From assembly GCA_035703165.1 (NCBI GenBank), contig DASSYR010000070.1, positions 1 to 58,111 of the forward strand: a stretch of DNA of 58,111 nt, read 5' to 3'. A program made the position numbers and the translations under genes. The notes below the pieces were generated by a model that ran no database searches, was not told the origin of the DNA, and worked only from the letters and a program-made list of their open reading frames with translations. This document shows positions 17,058 to 26,517 of this stretch, one piece after another. This DNA comes from AWTP1-9 sp035703165. GTDB lineage: Bacteria > Bacteroidota > Bacteroidia > Chitinophagales > Chitinophagaceae. How positions within the stretch are numbered: position 1 is the stretch's first letter; every line of letters begins with the position of its first letter.

Positions 17058-18179
17058 ATGAAAATCGCTGTTTTGGGTGCCGGTATGGTAGGCCGTGCAA
17101 TTGCTACTGATTTAAGTAAAAATTACGTTGTTACTTCCTTTGATATTAGTAAGAACTCTCTTGCGCTTTTAAAAGACGGGGGAATAACAACTATTGAAAC
17201 TGATCTAAAAAACTATGCTGAATACCCAAGGCTACTTCAAAATTTTGACCTGGTTGTAATTGCAGTTCCTGGTTTTATGGGTTATGAAACATTAAAGGCT
17301 GTTATCGAGGCAAAGAAAAATGTGGTAGATATTTCTTTTTTCCCGGAAGATGCAATGGAATTAAACAGGCTGGCTATGGAAAATAATGTAACAGCGATCG
17401 TTGACTGTGGAGTAGCACCCGGTATGAGTAATTTAATTCTAGGGTATTATAATGAGCAAATGATCATATCCGAATTTGAATGCATGGTGGGTGGGCTTCC
17501 TAAAAAAAGGGTAAAACCTTTTGAATACAAAGCCCCTTTCTCTCCTATTGACGTAATTGAAGAATATACCCGTCCGGCAAGACTCATGGAGAATGGTAAA
17601 CTGGTAACAAAGCCTGCTTTATCAGATGCAGAACTGATAGAGTTTGATGAAATAGGTACGCTGGAATCTTTTAATACGGATGGGCTACGTTCATTGTTAT
17701 TTACTATGAACCATATTCCCAATATGAAAGAAAAAACGTTACGCTATCCGGGACATATTGATTTAATTAAGGCATTAAAACAAAGTGGTTTTTTTGGTGA
17801 ACAAAAAATTAATTTTAAGGGAAATGAAATTTCACCTATGGAATTTTCTTCAGCTGTTTTAATAAATCAATGGAAGTTGGATGTAAATGAAGAAGAATTT
17901 ACCATCATGAAAATAAAAATCACAGGAACGGAGAATGGTAAACAATTAATAATTGAGTATAATTTGTTTGATAAATATGACTCCTTCAGTCATACTTCAT
18001 CAATGGCAAGAACTACCGGGTACACATGTTCTGCCGCCGTAAACATACTTATTAATAAATTATTCACGGAAAAAGGGGTATTTCCACCCGAATTGGTAGG
18101 TAAACATAAAGTTTGCTTTGATTTTATTATTAATTACCTGGCAGAAAGGAACATAAATTATAAAAAAATAATTTACTAA
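17058..18179 (+). CDS. Saccharopine dehydrogenase-like NAD(P)-dependent oxidoreductase
   Basis: 373 residues with an N-terminal Rossmann motif (VLGAGMVGRAIA, residues 5-16), an Asp at the end of the second strand, and the saccharopine-dehydrogenase pattern DCGVAPGMSNLILGY near residue 120. The sequence resembles the lysine 6-dehydrogenase/saccharopine reductase-like branch, which acts on amino-acid imine bonds. The exact substrate cannot be fixed. It is followed after 65 bases by the glutaminyl cyclase gene on the same strand, but a separate promoter element lies between them. Confidence 0.85.
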   Translation: MKIAVLGAGMVGRAIATDLSKNYVVTSFDISKNSLALLKDGGITTIETDLKNYAEYPRLLQNFDLVVIAVPGFMGYETLKAVIEAKKNVVDISFFPEDAMELNRLAMENNVTAIVDCGVAPGMSNLILGYYNEQMIISEFECMVGGLPKKRVKPFEYKAPFSPIDVIEEYTRPARLMENGKLVTKPALSDAELIEFDEIGTLESFNTDGLRSLLFTMNHIPNMKEKTLRYPGHIDLIKALKQSGFFGEQKINFKGNEISPMEFSSAVLINQWKLDVNEEEFTIMKIKITGTENGKQLIIEYNLFDKYDSFSHTSSMARTTGYTCSAAVNILINKLFTEKGVFPPELVGKHKVCFDFIINYLAERNINYKKIIY

Positions 18180-18219
18180 CTAGGGATAAAGATTAACTTT
18201 TTTAAAAAAAGTCAATGCC

Positions 18220-18227
18220 TATTTTTG
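18220..18227 (+). promoter_or_regulatory. Putative -7 promoter element for the glutaminyl cyclase gene
   Basis: TATTTTTG, a perfect TAnnTTTG match 17 bases upstream of the ATG. No clear -33 TTG is seen. Confidence 0.35.
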
Positions 18228-18244
18228 CTGCTTAAAATCAATTC

Positions 18245-19057
18245 ATGCGTCAACGAATAATTGCTTTAATACTTTTATTGGTTTTTACTGCGGGAGGAAT
18301 ATTTTATTTCATATCAAAAAACAATTCAAGTACTTATGTAGCCCCCACTACCCCCGTCCCGGTTTATATGCAGGTAAACATTGTTAATTCCTTTCCACAC
18401 GATACCAGCGCTTTTACCGAAGGCTTGTTTATTCAGGATAGTATTTTATACGAAAGTACGGGCCAAAAAGGAAGATCCTCGCTACGAAAAGTAGAACTAT
18501 CTACCGGAAAAATTTTAAAAAAAATAGATTTGGATGCTGCTTATTTTGGAGAAGGCATTAGTATGCTTAATGGAAAAATTTACCAAATGACTTACCAGGA
18601 GCATACGGTTTTTGTATATGATGCCAAAAATTTTTCACTGCTTAAAAAGTTTGATTTGGCCACAGAAGGTTGGGGAATGACCACTGATGGTAAGAACCTG
18701 ATTGTAAGCGATGGCACTAATTTTTTATACTATTACGATCCTGAAACATTTAAAGAAATCAAAAAAGTCAGTGTGCAGGATAACAATGGCTTGCTTACAA
18801 ACATTAATGAACTGGAATGGATTGATGGTTATATTTATTCCAACGTATGGCAAACCAATTATATCCTCAAAATTAATCCCGATACCGGTTTGGTTGTAGC
18901 AAAAGCTGATGTTACCCAGCAAATACAGGCTGTATTACCCACGGGGTTCGATTTGGAAATGGATGTATTAAACGGTATTGCTTACGATAAAGACACAAAG
19001 AAAATTTATATTACCGGGAAAAACTGGCCAAAGTTACTTGAAGTTACCTTTAATTAA
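18245..19057 (+). CDS. Glutaminyl-peptide cyclotransferase (beta-propeller type)
   Basis: 270 residues with a signal peptide or N-terminal anchor (hydrophobic residues 5-22) followed by the five-bladed propeller of bacterial/plant glutaminyl cyclase: SFPHDTSAFTEGLFI, YESTGQKGRSSLRK, FGEGISMLNGKIYQMTY, INELEWIDGYIYSNVW and NGIAYDKDTKKIYITGK. The enzyme turns N-terminal Gln of exported proteins into pyroglutamate. The gene overlaps the convergent methyltransferase gene by 4 bases at the stop codons. Confidence 0.92.
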   Translation: MRQRIIALILLLVFTAGGIFYFISKNNSSTYVAPTTPVPVYMQVNIVNSFPHDTSAFTEGLFIQDSILYESTGQKGRSSLRKVELSTGKILKKIDLDAAYFGEGISMLNGKIYQMTYQEHTVFVYDAKNFSLLKKFDLATEGWGMTTDGKNLIVSDGTNFLYYYDPETFKEIKKVSVQDNNGLLTNINELEWIDGYIYSNVWQTNYILKINPDTGLVVAKADVTQQIQAVLPTGFDLEMDVLNGIAYDKDTKKIYITGKNWPKLLEVTFN

Positions 19058-19992
19058 TTGGCGCTAATTATGTAAATCAGCGAACTGCATTTTTGTCTTT
19101 GCAGCAATGCTATCAGGTTTGACTTTAGTCCGTTGTAACCGGCTTTTAATAAATTTAACTTTCCTGATTTATATTTTTCACTCAGCATGGAAACATAAAA
19201 ACTGTCAAACCACATGGGTTTAATGGATTCTATTTTCAAACCATGCTGTTCAATCAATAGCTGCATACTCTGGGGGGAAAAATGATATAAATGTCTTGGT
19301 ACATCATATCCTGCCCAAAATTTTTTATAGTGACCGGCATCGGTGGAGGTATAATTGGGAACAGCTATTAACAACCTGCCTCCGGGTGTTAGCAAAGATT
19401 TTAGTTGTGTTATATAACGATGTAATTCATGCACGTGTTCCAGAACATGCCACATGGTAATTACATCAAAGCTCTGTGGCAACAGATTAAAGAAAGTATC
19501 AATTGGCTCAATTGTTAACCCATATAACTCTTTTGCTTTTATTCTTGCCTGCTCATCGGGTTCCAGGCCTTTTACTTCCCACCTGTTCTGTTTCATAACA
19601 GATAAAAAAGAACCGGTTCCACAGCCAATATCCAGAATTTTACCATTCTTTTTCCCGGCAACAGATTCAATTAATTTTCTTTTCCCTTTCAGTGTTCTTT
19701 TACGAACCCTGTGATACAAAGAATTGACCAGCCCCTTTTTCGTTTCGCTGTGAGAAATATAATCGGCAGATTGATAATACTTCCCAATTACATCCTGCGT
19801 TGGAATATCTTGAGTAAATTGAAATGAACAAGAAGAGCAATGCCATATAGGAAAAGTATCTCCGGAAACGGTATAATCTTTCGTTTCCAACACTGGAGAA
19901 ATAGTAGTTGAACCACAAACAGGACATGCAGTGTAATGAATAAGCTGGCTCATAAACACCGGCAAAGAAAGAAAAGAAGTATCAGTCTTCAA
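19054..19992 (-). CDS. Class I SAM-dependent methyltransferase with N-terminal zinc-ribbon-like motif
   Basis: 312 residues. An N-terminal CPVCGS...HCSSCSF pair of CxxC motifs is followed by a UbiE-like methyltransferase with motif I ILDIGCGTGSFL and MWHVLEHVHE. The C-terminal PRHLYHFSP is typical of enzymes acting on surface glycans or secondary metabolites. The start may be the ATG at 19992, 21 bases past the HU-like gene stop, or the ATG at 19953 immediately before the zinc motif. It is the last gene of the minus-strand run from 25382. Confidence 0.82.
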   Translation of the reverse strand: MKTDTSFLSLPVFMSQLIHYTACPVCGSTTISPVLETKDYTVSGDTFPIWHCSSCSFQFTQDIPTQDVIGKYYQSADYISHSETKKGLVNSLYHRVRKRTLKGKRKLIESVAGKKNGKILDIGCGTGSFLSVMKQNRWEVKGLEPDEQARIKAKELYGLTIEPIDTFFNLLPQSFDVITMWHVLEHVHELHRYITQLKSLLTPGGRLLIAVPNYTSTDAGHYKKFWAGYDVPRHLYHFSPQSMQLLIEQHGLKIESIKPMWFDSFYVSMLSEKYKSGKLNLLKAGYNGLKSNLIALLQRQKCSSLIYIISAN

Positions 19993-20013
19993 AAACTAAA
20001 TAATCTATCAGAT

Positions 20014-20676
20014 TTATTTAAACATTTCGGATACATGCTCAGGCGCCGGCTGCGGCGTAATAACCTGCTGGTTACCCAAGGTTCTGCTATCCCAATTATT
20101 TTGAAAAAAAGTATAATATATTAATCCAGCCGAGAGAAAAAATAATAACAAGGCCTTAATCTGCCATTTATCATCAGGCATGACTTCTATATCGCTTAAC
20201 AAGTAACTTTCAGACGTATCAGCTATCCCCTCTTCTTCCTTTTCCTCTTCTTCCAATACTAAAGACTGTGGTTCAACATGAATTATCTTGTCAATATTTA
20301 CCCTGTTAAAAAGAGGTTCATTAAATAAAGCCGGTTCTAATTGTAATAAACCTTCATCATTGCTTTTTAATACGCCAATACCGGGAAACTTTATCTCTCC
20401 GGAATTCTTCAAGTTGCTTTTTACATCATTACAAAAATCTTCCAGTTCGTTTTTAGCTTTTCCGGTAGCAATGTTTTTTTTGTGAGCTATAAAATCTATT
20501 AAAGCAGGATCTTCATAATACCCTTTATCTATTAAAGTCCATTCACTTTGGGGCGGATAATATATTTTACCTGAAGGATCAACTCTGGGAGCAACATTAA
20601 TTAAACCAATAGTTCCTATATCCGGTAAGCTTACTTTATGGTATTTTGCAAGATATTCTCTTAATAAATCATACAT
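20014..20676 (-). CDS. HU-CCDC81-like domain protein with one membrane span
   Basis: About 220 residues from the ATG at 20676, seven bases past the upstream stop; a longer start at 20721 would overlap that gene. The N-terminus (LLREYLAKYHKVSLPDIGTI) looks like the prokaryotic HU/CCDC81 module, duplicated with KFPGIGVLKSN later. A single hydrophobic span (ALLLFFLSAGLIYYTFF, near residue 180) follows an acidic stretch (EEEEKEEEG). Related proteins in Bacteroidota carry a C-terminal SPOR domain that binds peptidoglycan; I do not see one here, so this may be a shortened form. It probably links the cell envelope to the barrel and TPR proteins encoded just upstream. Confidence 0.7.
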   Translation of the reverse strand: MYDLLREYLAKYHKVSLPDIGTIGLINVAPRVDPSGKIYYPPQSEWTLIDKGYYEDPALIDFIAHKKNIATGKAKNELEDFCNDVKSNLKNSGEIKFPGIGVLKSNDEGLLQLEPALFNEPLFNRVNIDKIIHVEPQSLVLEEEEKEEEGIADTSESYLLSDIEVMPDDKWQIKALLLFFLSAGLIYYTFFQNNWDSRTLGNQQVITPQPAPEHVSEMFK

Positions 20677-20683
20677 ATAAATA

Positions 20684-22333
20684 TCAGCGGTTTTGGTCAA
20701 AGTTAACAATAACTCCGCCAATAAAATTAAATCCTAATGATTCATAACGGTTCCAACGCTGATATTTTTGGTTGAGAATATTATTAAAAGCAGCGAATAT
20801 ATTTATCGGTTTGGCAACCTTAAACTCAATGCCTGCATTTAAATCAACAGCGCCATCCAGTGTAAACGATTTTTTATCAGCAGTTTTGTATTTAGGGCCT
20901 TTCCAGGTAAATAAGTCGGCCTTTATCCAAACATCTTTAACCGGCTGCCAACGAAAAGACGAATTTAACTCGATAGGTATTAAATGCCATGCTTTATCTT
21001 CTGTTTTGATACTATAAAAACTATAATAATTCAGAGAGGCAGACAGATTAAATTTATCCTGTATTATGTAACCCAGTTCACTTCTAAATTGGATGGCTTT
21101 TAACTTAGTTTCCTTTACTACATTAAAAACACGTTGTTTAGCACTGTCATTTACATATAAAGCCAGGTTATTGTATTCAACAACACCAACCTTTACATTA
21201 TAGTTAAAATGATTTGCCACGCTTCCTTTAAAACCTGCATATCGTTCGTACACCCGTGTATTAAATTGAGAGAGTGGCTGCGCTATCCAGGGATTTACGG
21301 ATGCAAGGTTTTGGTAATTATTTTTCAAATAATATCCAATCCATCCCGCCGTAATAACAAATTTTTCTTCTTGTACCCGATAATCAGCTCTTAAATCGGG
21401 CAGTGTATTAAAAATGCCATTATCCCAAGTTGGCAAAATACCCAGTTGTAAAAAAAAGTCGGGTGTTTTTAAGAGAAAAGCTCCGTTAACAGAATAAATA
21501 TTGTTACTAAACGATTTAAGCTGGGCTGGTTTATATTGCGTCATATTAGCGGTAGCGCCTAATTTAACTGCAAAGCTTTTGGCAAAAGATTTTTCAACCG
21601 GAAGATTGAGAATGGCGTTACTTTCTGTTGCGTTGTGATTATCGGTAAAAATGTTGATAGTCAAGTCAGGGTTATAAGTTAGCCCCAATTCATTTGCAAA
21701 AGCGTTTTTCAATCCGGCTTGTAGCTTTACAGTTTGATATTGATTTCTTAAATCGGTTTTGGATAAATTATTGGCAGTTGTGTCAAAACCATATTGATAG
21801 TAGGTATCCTGGTTATAAGCAGCTTTTCCGTACCACTCAATCTTACCGGAAACAAAATTTCCGTTTAGGCTTAACCCGCTCCGGCTATATTGCTGAAAAG
21901 GCAAATTACCTTTTGAGGAAATATGATTGGCTAAAAGGTTTACACTGGTCTTACTTCCATCACCAAAGCTAAATCCTGCCTCTACGTATGGCGTACTAAA
22001 ATTCCCGAAACCTGCTTTTACGTAATTAGAATTATGGCTGGGGCCGTTCGTATCTATAACCAGCGCTAACGGCTTTACAGATACCGGTTGGTATTGAAAA
22101 AATAAATTTTGTACGGGAATGTTATACGCCAATTTAGGAATTGTATTATCCACCGGTAATGGTGTTGCATCAAAATTAATTTTTGTAGCATTCCGCAAAA
22201 CGGGTTTAAAAGAGGAAGTAATATCAATAGAGCTTTTCTTTATTGTATCCCTTTGAGTAAACGAAGTGACACTAAATCCGACAACAAATAATCCTACAAA
22301 AAGAATGGCTTTGATATTGATTGCTTTTTTCAT
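20684..22333 (-). CDS. Outer-membrane beta-barrel protein without a plug domain
   Basis: 549 residues with a signal peptide (about 1-26). The rest is alternating amphipathic strands rich in Tyr, Asn and Phe, ending with a strand and the terminal pattern FIGGVIVNFDQNR; the region INIFAAFNNILNQKYQRWN is typical of TonB-dependent receptor barrels. No plug domain or carboxypeptidase-like domain precedes the barrel, so it is probably not an active transporter of the usual kind. It sits between the 1009-residue TPR gene (19 bases upstream) and the HU-like gene, suggesting a shared outer-membrane complex. Confidence 0.75.
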   Translation of the reverse strand: MKKAINIKAILFVGLFVVGFSVTSFTQRDTIKKSSIDITSSFKPVLRNATKINFDATPLPVDNTIPKLAYNIPVQNLFFQYQPVSVKPLALVIDTNGPSHNSNYVKAGFGNFSTPYVEAGFSFGDGSKTSVNLLANHISSKGNLPFQQYSRSGLSLNGNFVSGKIEWYGKAAYNQDTYYQYGFDTTANNLSKTDLRNQYQTVKLQAGLKNAFANELGLTYNPDLTINIFTDNHNATESNAILNLPVEKSFAKSFAVKLGATANMTQYKPAQLKSFSNNIYSVNGAFLLKTPDFFLQLGILPTWDNGIFNTLPDLRADYRVQEEKFVITAGWIGYYLKNNYQNLASVNPWIAQPLSQFNTRVYERYAGFKGSVANHFNYNVKVGVVEYNNLALYVNDSAKQRVFNVVKETKLKAIQFRSELGYIIQDKFNLSASLNYYSFYSIKTEDKAWHLIPIELNSSFRWQPVKDVWIKADLFTWKGPKYKTADKKSFTLDGAVDLNAGIEFKVAKPINIFAAFNNILNQKYQRWNRYESLGFNFIGGVIVNFDQNR

Positions 22334-22352
22334 TCGTAATAATTAATTTTAA

Positions 22353-25300
22353 TTAGCCCTCTATTTTTGAACCGCGTTTTTCTTCTTCTTTTATCTTATC
22401 CAGTTTTTGCTGAGCTTCATTTTTTAACTCCATATTGGTTGCATTATCCACAATACTTTGGTAAGTAGCCTTAGCATTAAAATAGTCTTTTTGCTCTGCA
22501 TAAACATCTCCAAGCAAAATATAAGCCTTGGTTACCCAGTAATCATAAGAGCCACTTTTCTTAATTACTTCGAAGGCTGCTTTTTCTGAATTGGATAAAC
22601 TATTTAATGAAAAATAACAAGCTGCTATTTCATATCGTGCTTCTGCCGCCCAGGCTCCTTTATTTAAAGAAACCACCTGCTTGTAATTATTAATGGCTTG
22701 ATCATATTGCTGCTGAATCTGGAAATTTTTGGCTGTAACCAGGTTACTTAATGATTTATCGTCTGCAGTAACATTTTTGTTTGCTAATAATTCACGGGCA
22801 ATTTCTGCTGCTTCTTTATATTCTTTAAGCTGATAATGGCAACGTAATAATCCGCGTCTTGATTCCAGTTGATCGGAGACAGAGGAAGCAACGGATTTTA
22901 ATTTATCGTAGTATGGCTTGGCATTTTTGTAATCCTGCATTTCAAAATAATAAATACGGGCGGCTTGCAAAGCAGACCGTTCTAAATAATTACTGTTACC
23001 CAAATCCACAACTGCCGCATATCCTGTTACCGCATTTTTCCAATCTTTACGCCGTGTATAACATTCTGATCTGAAATAATATGCTTTAATAATGCTGGCG
23101 CCGCCAGGAAACTTCCTTAAATAGTTATCAAATTGATCAATAGCTCCGGCGCAATCGCCATTAGTATATTTTAATTCTGCTGCAGCATACGTTAAAGAAT
23201 CGGCCTCACTAACATCAATATTTTTGCCGGCGCTTTTAACAAAATCAATATAATCATCTGGCTTACCTAATTCTACATAAATAGCTTTGATATTTTGTAA
23301 AGCTTCATCACTTTCCTCTGTATTAGGATATTGGGTAATTAATTTTTGATATACGCCCAATGCCTCGTTATTTTTATCAATATTGTAATATACCAAGCCG
23401 AGTTTCAATAAAGATTTTGGCTGAAGAGTTGAGTTAGACGAAGTGATAACATTGTTGAGATAAGGAATGGCATCCTTAAATTTTTCGCCGGCAATCAATG
23501 TATTGGCTATTTCTAAATTACTTTCACCAATTAAGTCACTGGAAGGATACGAACGTTGCAATGCAATTAGTTGCCTTATTTTTTCAGGAGAATTATTTAT
23601 TCCTGTAATCATTGCTTTTTGAAAGGCCGCATAATCGCTACCAGGCCAGGAATAGCCTATCACTGTTTCATACATACTTTTTGCTTTTGCATACTCTTTA
23701 TTCATATAAATACAATCGGCAGTACGCAAATAAGCATCCTGATCAAGTTGAGAGGATGTAAGGCTGACTTTAGTAACTACTTTTTGAAAATAACCTAACG
23801 CCACATTAAAATTCTCTTTTCTGAGGTAGCAATAGCCTAAGTTATAATTAGCTTCTTTAATACCGCTTCCCTCCTGCCCTGGATTACCACTCGCATTAAA
23901 GGCATTAAGAAAACGGATAGCATCATCAGTGCGGTTATTTCTATAAGCAATTTCGCCTTTCCAAAAATTAGTCATTGGAAGTACGGGTGCATTGTAAGGA
24001 TCTTTCAAAATTTTATCTAAAAGGTCTTCGGCTTTACTTAATTGCTGATCATTTACATATTCCACCGCTCTCCCATACAAAATTTTGGGATACAATTTTC
24101 TTGTTGATTCTGATTTGACAGATAAAGATTCCAACAGCGCTAATGCCTCAGCATAATTGCTGGTATTCGTCAACACAGCCACCAGTAACTCCCGGGACTC
24201 ATCAGCATAAATTGAATTTTTATACTCGTTTAAAAAATTTTTAAATTCTCGTAGCGCTACATCCTGGAAACCTAATTCGTAAGAAAGTTTGGCATAATTA
24301 AATTTTGATATTTCCCTCTGTATTTGGCTACTGCTACTGGCAGCACAAAAAGCAAAGGCGTTACGGGCATTCGACTTTTGATCTGCTTTCAGGTAAGCAT
24401 CTCCTAACAAATACATGGCATTCTGGCTTAAAGAATCTTCTCTTCCGCTTAATTGCTTAAGCCCCTCAATAGCTTTATTTAAATTACCTTCCGCATAGTA
24501 ACAATAACTCAATTCATACAAATCTTCTTTTCTAACCTTAGTTGATTTACCTACATAGGTTTCCAAATAAGGGAGTGCCTTGGCAAATAATTTTTTTTCA
24601 AAATAAATATGTCCTATCATCTGCTGCAATTCCAAACTGTAGTAGCTATTGCCTCTTTTTAAAGCAGTTTCACCTATTTCAAGTGCATCATCCGGTTGTG
24701 ACCGCAAATAATAAATATTGGCAATGTAAAAAGGAACTACCTGGCTATACGAAGGATGATCTTTTATTTGCAAAAAAGCTTCTAATGCCGGGGTATAATT
24801 TTTATCATAAAACAAAATAAATCCATAATAATACTGGGCATCAGGTTGATATTTATTCCCATTCACTTGTCTTACTGCATCAAATAAAGGCTTTGCCTGG
24901 GTAAATTGCTGCAGATAGAAATAAGAATATCCAAGTTGAAATTTTTGTTCAATTATTTGATCATTATTTAAGTTTTCAATATTGGATAATTCAAAATACT
25001 CAACAGCGTCTCTAAAATTATTTTTACGGAAATAATATTGGCCAAGATAAAAACTTAGTTGTTGAGATCGGGGTGAATTATGGGCAATATTAATGTACTC
25101 TTTAGCTGGTTCCTCGGCCCGGGAATCATTCATCAGCAACATGCAGGCATTTAGGTAAAAATCAATATCCTGTACCTCTACTGTTCTATTCGTATAATCC
25201 GTAGAAGTAACTCCTTGTTTTAACTCTCTGAGTAAGGGAAGTGCCAGGCTGTATTGCTCTTTTTGAAAATAGTCTGCCGCCTTTTTATATTTAAAACCAG

Positions 25301-25382
25301 GATCTGTATAAATACTGGTTTGTTGCCCAAATAAAATAACTGTAGAAAAAATGACCGGTATAAATCCAAAAAATCTTTTCAT
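22353..25382 (-). CDS. Large secreted tetratricopeptide-repeat protein
   Basis: 1009 residues: a signal peptide (MKRFFGFIPVIFSTVILFGQ) and then TPR/Sel1-like helical repeats almost to the end, for example YRNNRTDDAIRFLNAF, YLRKENFNVALGYFQKV and YAEQKDYFNAKATYQSIV. It ends in a charged helix. Such proteins in Bacteroidota are periplasmic scaffolds, often coupled to outer-membrane barrels, as here. The gene is first in a run with the barrel, HU-like and methyltransferase genes. A promoter element lies at 25465-25492. Confidence 0.88.
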   Translation of the reverse strand: MKRFFGFIPVIFSTVILFGQQTSIYTDPGFKYKKAADYFQKEQYSLALPLLRELKQGVTSTDYTNRTVEVQDIDFYLNACMLLMNDSRAEEPAKEYINIAHNSPRSQQLSFYLGQYYFRKNNFRDAVEYFELSNIENLNNDQIIEQKFQLGYSYFYLQQFTQAKPLFDAVRQVNGNKYQPDAQYYYGFILFYDKNYTPALEAFLQIKDHPSYSQVVPFYIANIYYLRSQPDDALEIGETALKRGNSYYSLELQQMIGHIYFEKKLFAKALPYLETYVGKSTKVRKEDLYELSYCYYAEGNLNKAIEGLKQLSGREDSLSQNAMYLLGDAYLKADQKSNARNAFAFCAASSSSQIQREISKFNYAKLSYELGFQDVALREFKNFLNEYKNSIYADESRELLVAVLTNTSNYAEALALLESLSVKSESTRKLYPKILYGRAVEYVNDQQLSKAEDLLDKILKDPYNAPVLPMTNFWKGEIAYRNNRTDDAIRFLNAFNASGNPGQEGSGIKEANYNLGYCYLRKENFNVALGYFQKVVTKVSLTSSQLDQDAYLRTADCIYMNKEYAKAKSMYETVIGYSWPGSDYAAFQKAMITGINNSPEKIRQLIALQRSYPSSDLIGESNLEIANTLIAGEKFKDAIPYLNNVITSSNSTLQPKSLLKLGLVYYNIDKNNEALGVYQKLITQYPNTEESDEALQNIKAIYVELGKPDDYIDFVKSAGKNIDVSEADSLTYAAAELKYTNGDCAGAIDQFDNYLRKFPGGASIIKAYYFRSECYTRRKDWKNAVTGYAAVVDLGNSNYLERSALQAARIYYFEMQDYKNAKPYYDKLKSVASSVSDQLESRRGLLRCHYQLKEYKEAAEIARELLANKNVTADDKSLSNLVTAKNFQIQQQYDQAINNYKQVVSLNKGAWAAEARYEIAACYFSLNSLSNSEKAAFEVIKKSGSYDYWVTKAYILLGDVYAEQKDYFNAKATYQSIVDNATNMELKNEAQQKLDKIKEEEKRGSKIEG

Positions 25383-25464
25383 GTATCCCTGAATGTTGCT
25401 TTAAGAACGAATGATGTTAGTAATTATTTTATGTACCTCTCTACAGGGCTTTTTCGCATAAAAC

Positions 25465-25492
25465 CAAAGATACTGATAAGCTATTTTACAAA
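25465..25492 (-). promoter_or_regulatory. Putative promoter of the TPR/barrel operon
   Basis: On the minus strand TATCTTTG (25465-25472) is a perfect -7 element. TTTG at 25489-25492 is a -33 candidate with a rather short 16-base spacer. Confidence 0.4.
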
Positions 25493-25507
25493 GACTGTTC
25501 CAAATAC

Positions 25508-25540
25508 TTGTGGATAAAAGGTTGTTAACCCTTATTTTTG
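25508..25540 (+). promoter_or_regulatory. Putative promoter of the DoxX gene
   Basis: TTG at 25508-25510 and TATTTTTG at 25533-25540 are separated by 22 bases, fitting the Bacteroidota -33/-7 layout. The -7 element is embedded in an 11-2-11 palindrome. Confidence 0.45.
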
Positions 25541-25555
25541 AACATTCAAAAATAA
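25532..25555. promoter_or_regulatory. Perfect palindrome over the DoxX promoter
   Basis: TTATTTTTGAA, centre CA, TTCAAAAATAA form a perfect 11-2-11 palindrome that covers the -7 element and ends 6 bases before the start codon. It is a good operator candidate; no regulator gene is adjacent. Confidence 0.5.
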
Positions 25556-25561
25556 CGTCCA

Positions 25562-25972
25562 ATGAAAAAATTACTCTCAACTAACTACTCAGCATTATCT
25601 TTTAACATTTCCTTATTCTTTTTGCGTGTGCTGCCCGGCATAATGATGCTGGCAAACCATGGATATGATAAGCTGGTTCATTTTGCTGAAAGAAAAAATA
25701 AGTTCATGAATTTTCTGGGAATCGGGAGCACTACCACTTTAGCTTTAGTGATATTTGCCGAATTCTTTTGTGCCTTTTTATTAATCATCGGACTGTTTAC
25801 AAGGCTATCCGCCCTGCCACTGGTAATAACAATGGGAGTAGCGCTTTTAAAGGTTCATAACGGCCAAATTTTTGGGGATGGAGAAGATTCTGCTTTGTAT
25901 TTATCCGTTTTTACTGCTATTCTGTTTGTTGGCCCTGGTAAATTTAGTGTAGATGGCATAATCGGAAAATAA
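25562..25972 (+). CDS. DoxX-family membrane protein
   Basis: 136 residues with four hydrophobic spans and the DoxX signature: LRVLPGIMMLANHGYDKL near the start, AEFFCAFLLIIGLFTRLSALPL in the middle, and a C-terminal FTAILFVGPGKFSVD. DoxX proteins are small inner-membrane proteins linked to redox and stress responses or quinone chemistry. The thioesterase gene follows by 53 bases and may be co-transcribed. Confidence 0.88.
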   Translation: MKKLLSTNYSALSFNISLFFLRVLPGIMMLANHGYDKLVHFAERKNKFMNFLGIGSTTTLALVIFAEFFCAFLLIIGLFTRLSALPLVITMGVALLKVHNGQIFGDGEDSALYLSVFTAILFVGPGKFSVDGIIGK

Positions 25973-26025
25973 GGAAAAGAAAATTGTAAATTGATTAGCA
26001 GTAATCATTATTTCAAGATAATAGA

Positions 26026-26436
26026 ATGTTTGAAGCAATAACACATATTAGAGTTCGCTATGCTGAAACAGACCAGATGGATGTGGTTTATCATGGAAAC
26101 TATACTCAATATTTTGAAGTAGGCCGGGCGGAAGCTATTCGTGAATTAGGTTTTACTTACAAAGACATGGAAAAAATGGGAGTAATAATGCCGATCGTTG
26201 AATGGCATGCTAAATTTTTACGCCCTGCTCATTACGATGATTTGCTTACCGTAAAAACAATATTAAAGGAATTACCAACGGATCATCGTATAGAGTTTCA
26301 CCAGGAAGTATATAATGAAAAAGAAAAACTACTTACCACAGGCAGAGTAGTTTTATATTTTATGAATGCACAAACAAAAGAGAAGACTGTGATGCCGGAG
26401 GTATTACGACTAAAACTATCCCGGTTTTTCAAATAA
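26026..26436 (+). CDS. Acyl-CoA thioesterase (4HBT/YbgC-like hotdog fold)
   Basis: 136 residues in the hotdog fold. The active-site motif is AETDQMDVVYHGNYTQYFEVGR (residues 13-34, split here by function: Asp at the turn, the YHGNY loop, the Glu/Arg helix). Members hydrolyse short or aromatic acyl-CoA thioesters. The ATG at 26026 places the first beta-strand normally. It probably shares a transcript with the DoxX gene. Confidence 0.88.
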   Translation: MFEAITHIRVRYAETDQMDVVYHGNYTQYFEVGRAEAIRELGFTYKDMEKMGVIMPIVEWHAKFLRPAHYDDLLTVKTILKELPTDHRIEFHQEVYNEKEKLLTTGRVVLYFMNAQTKEKTVMPEVLRLKLSRFFK

Positions 26437-26517
26437 TTGTTTGATCGGATGGGGGCAGCCAGATAATTTTTAAATAAGGTAAATAGCTCATCTGTGCTAC
26501 TGCCTAATGCTAATAAT

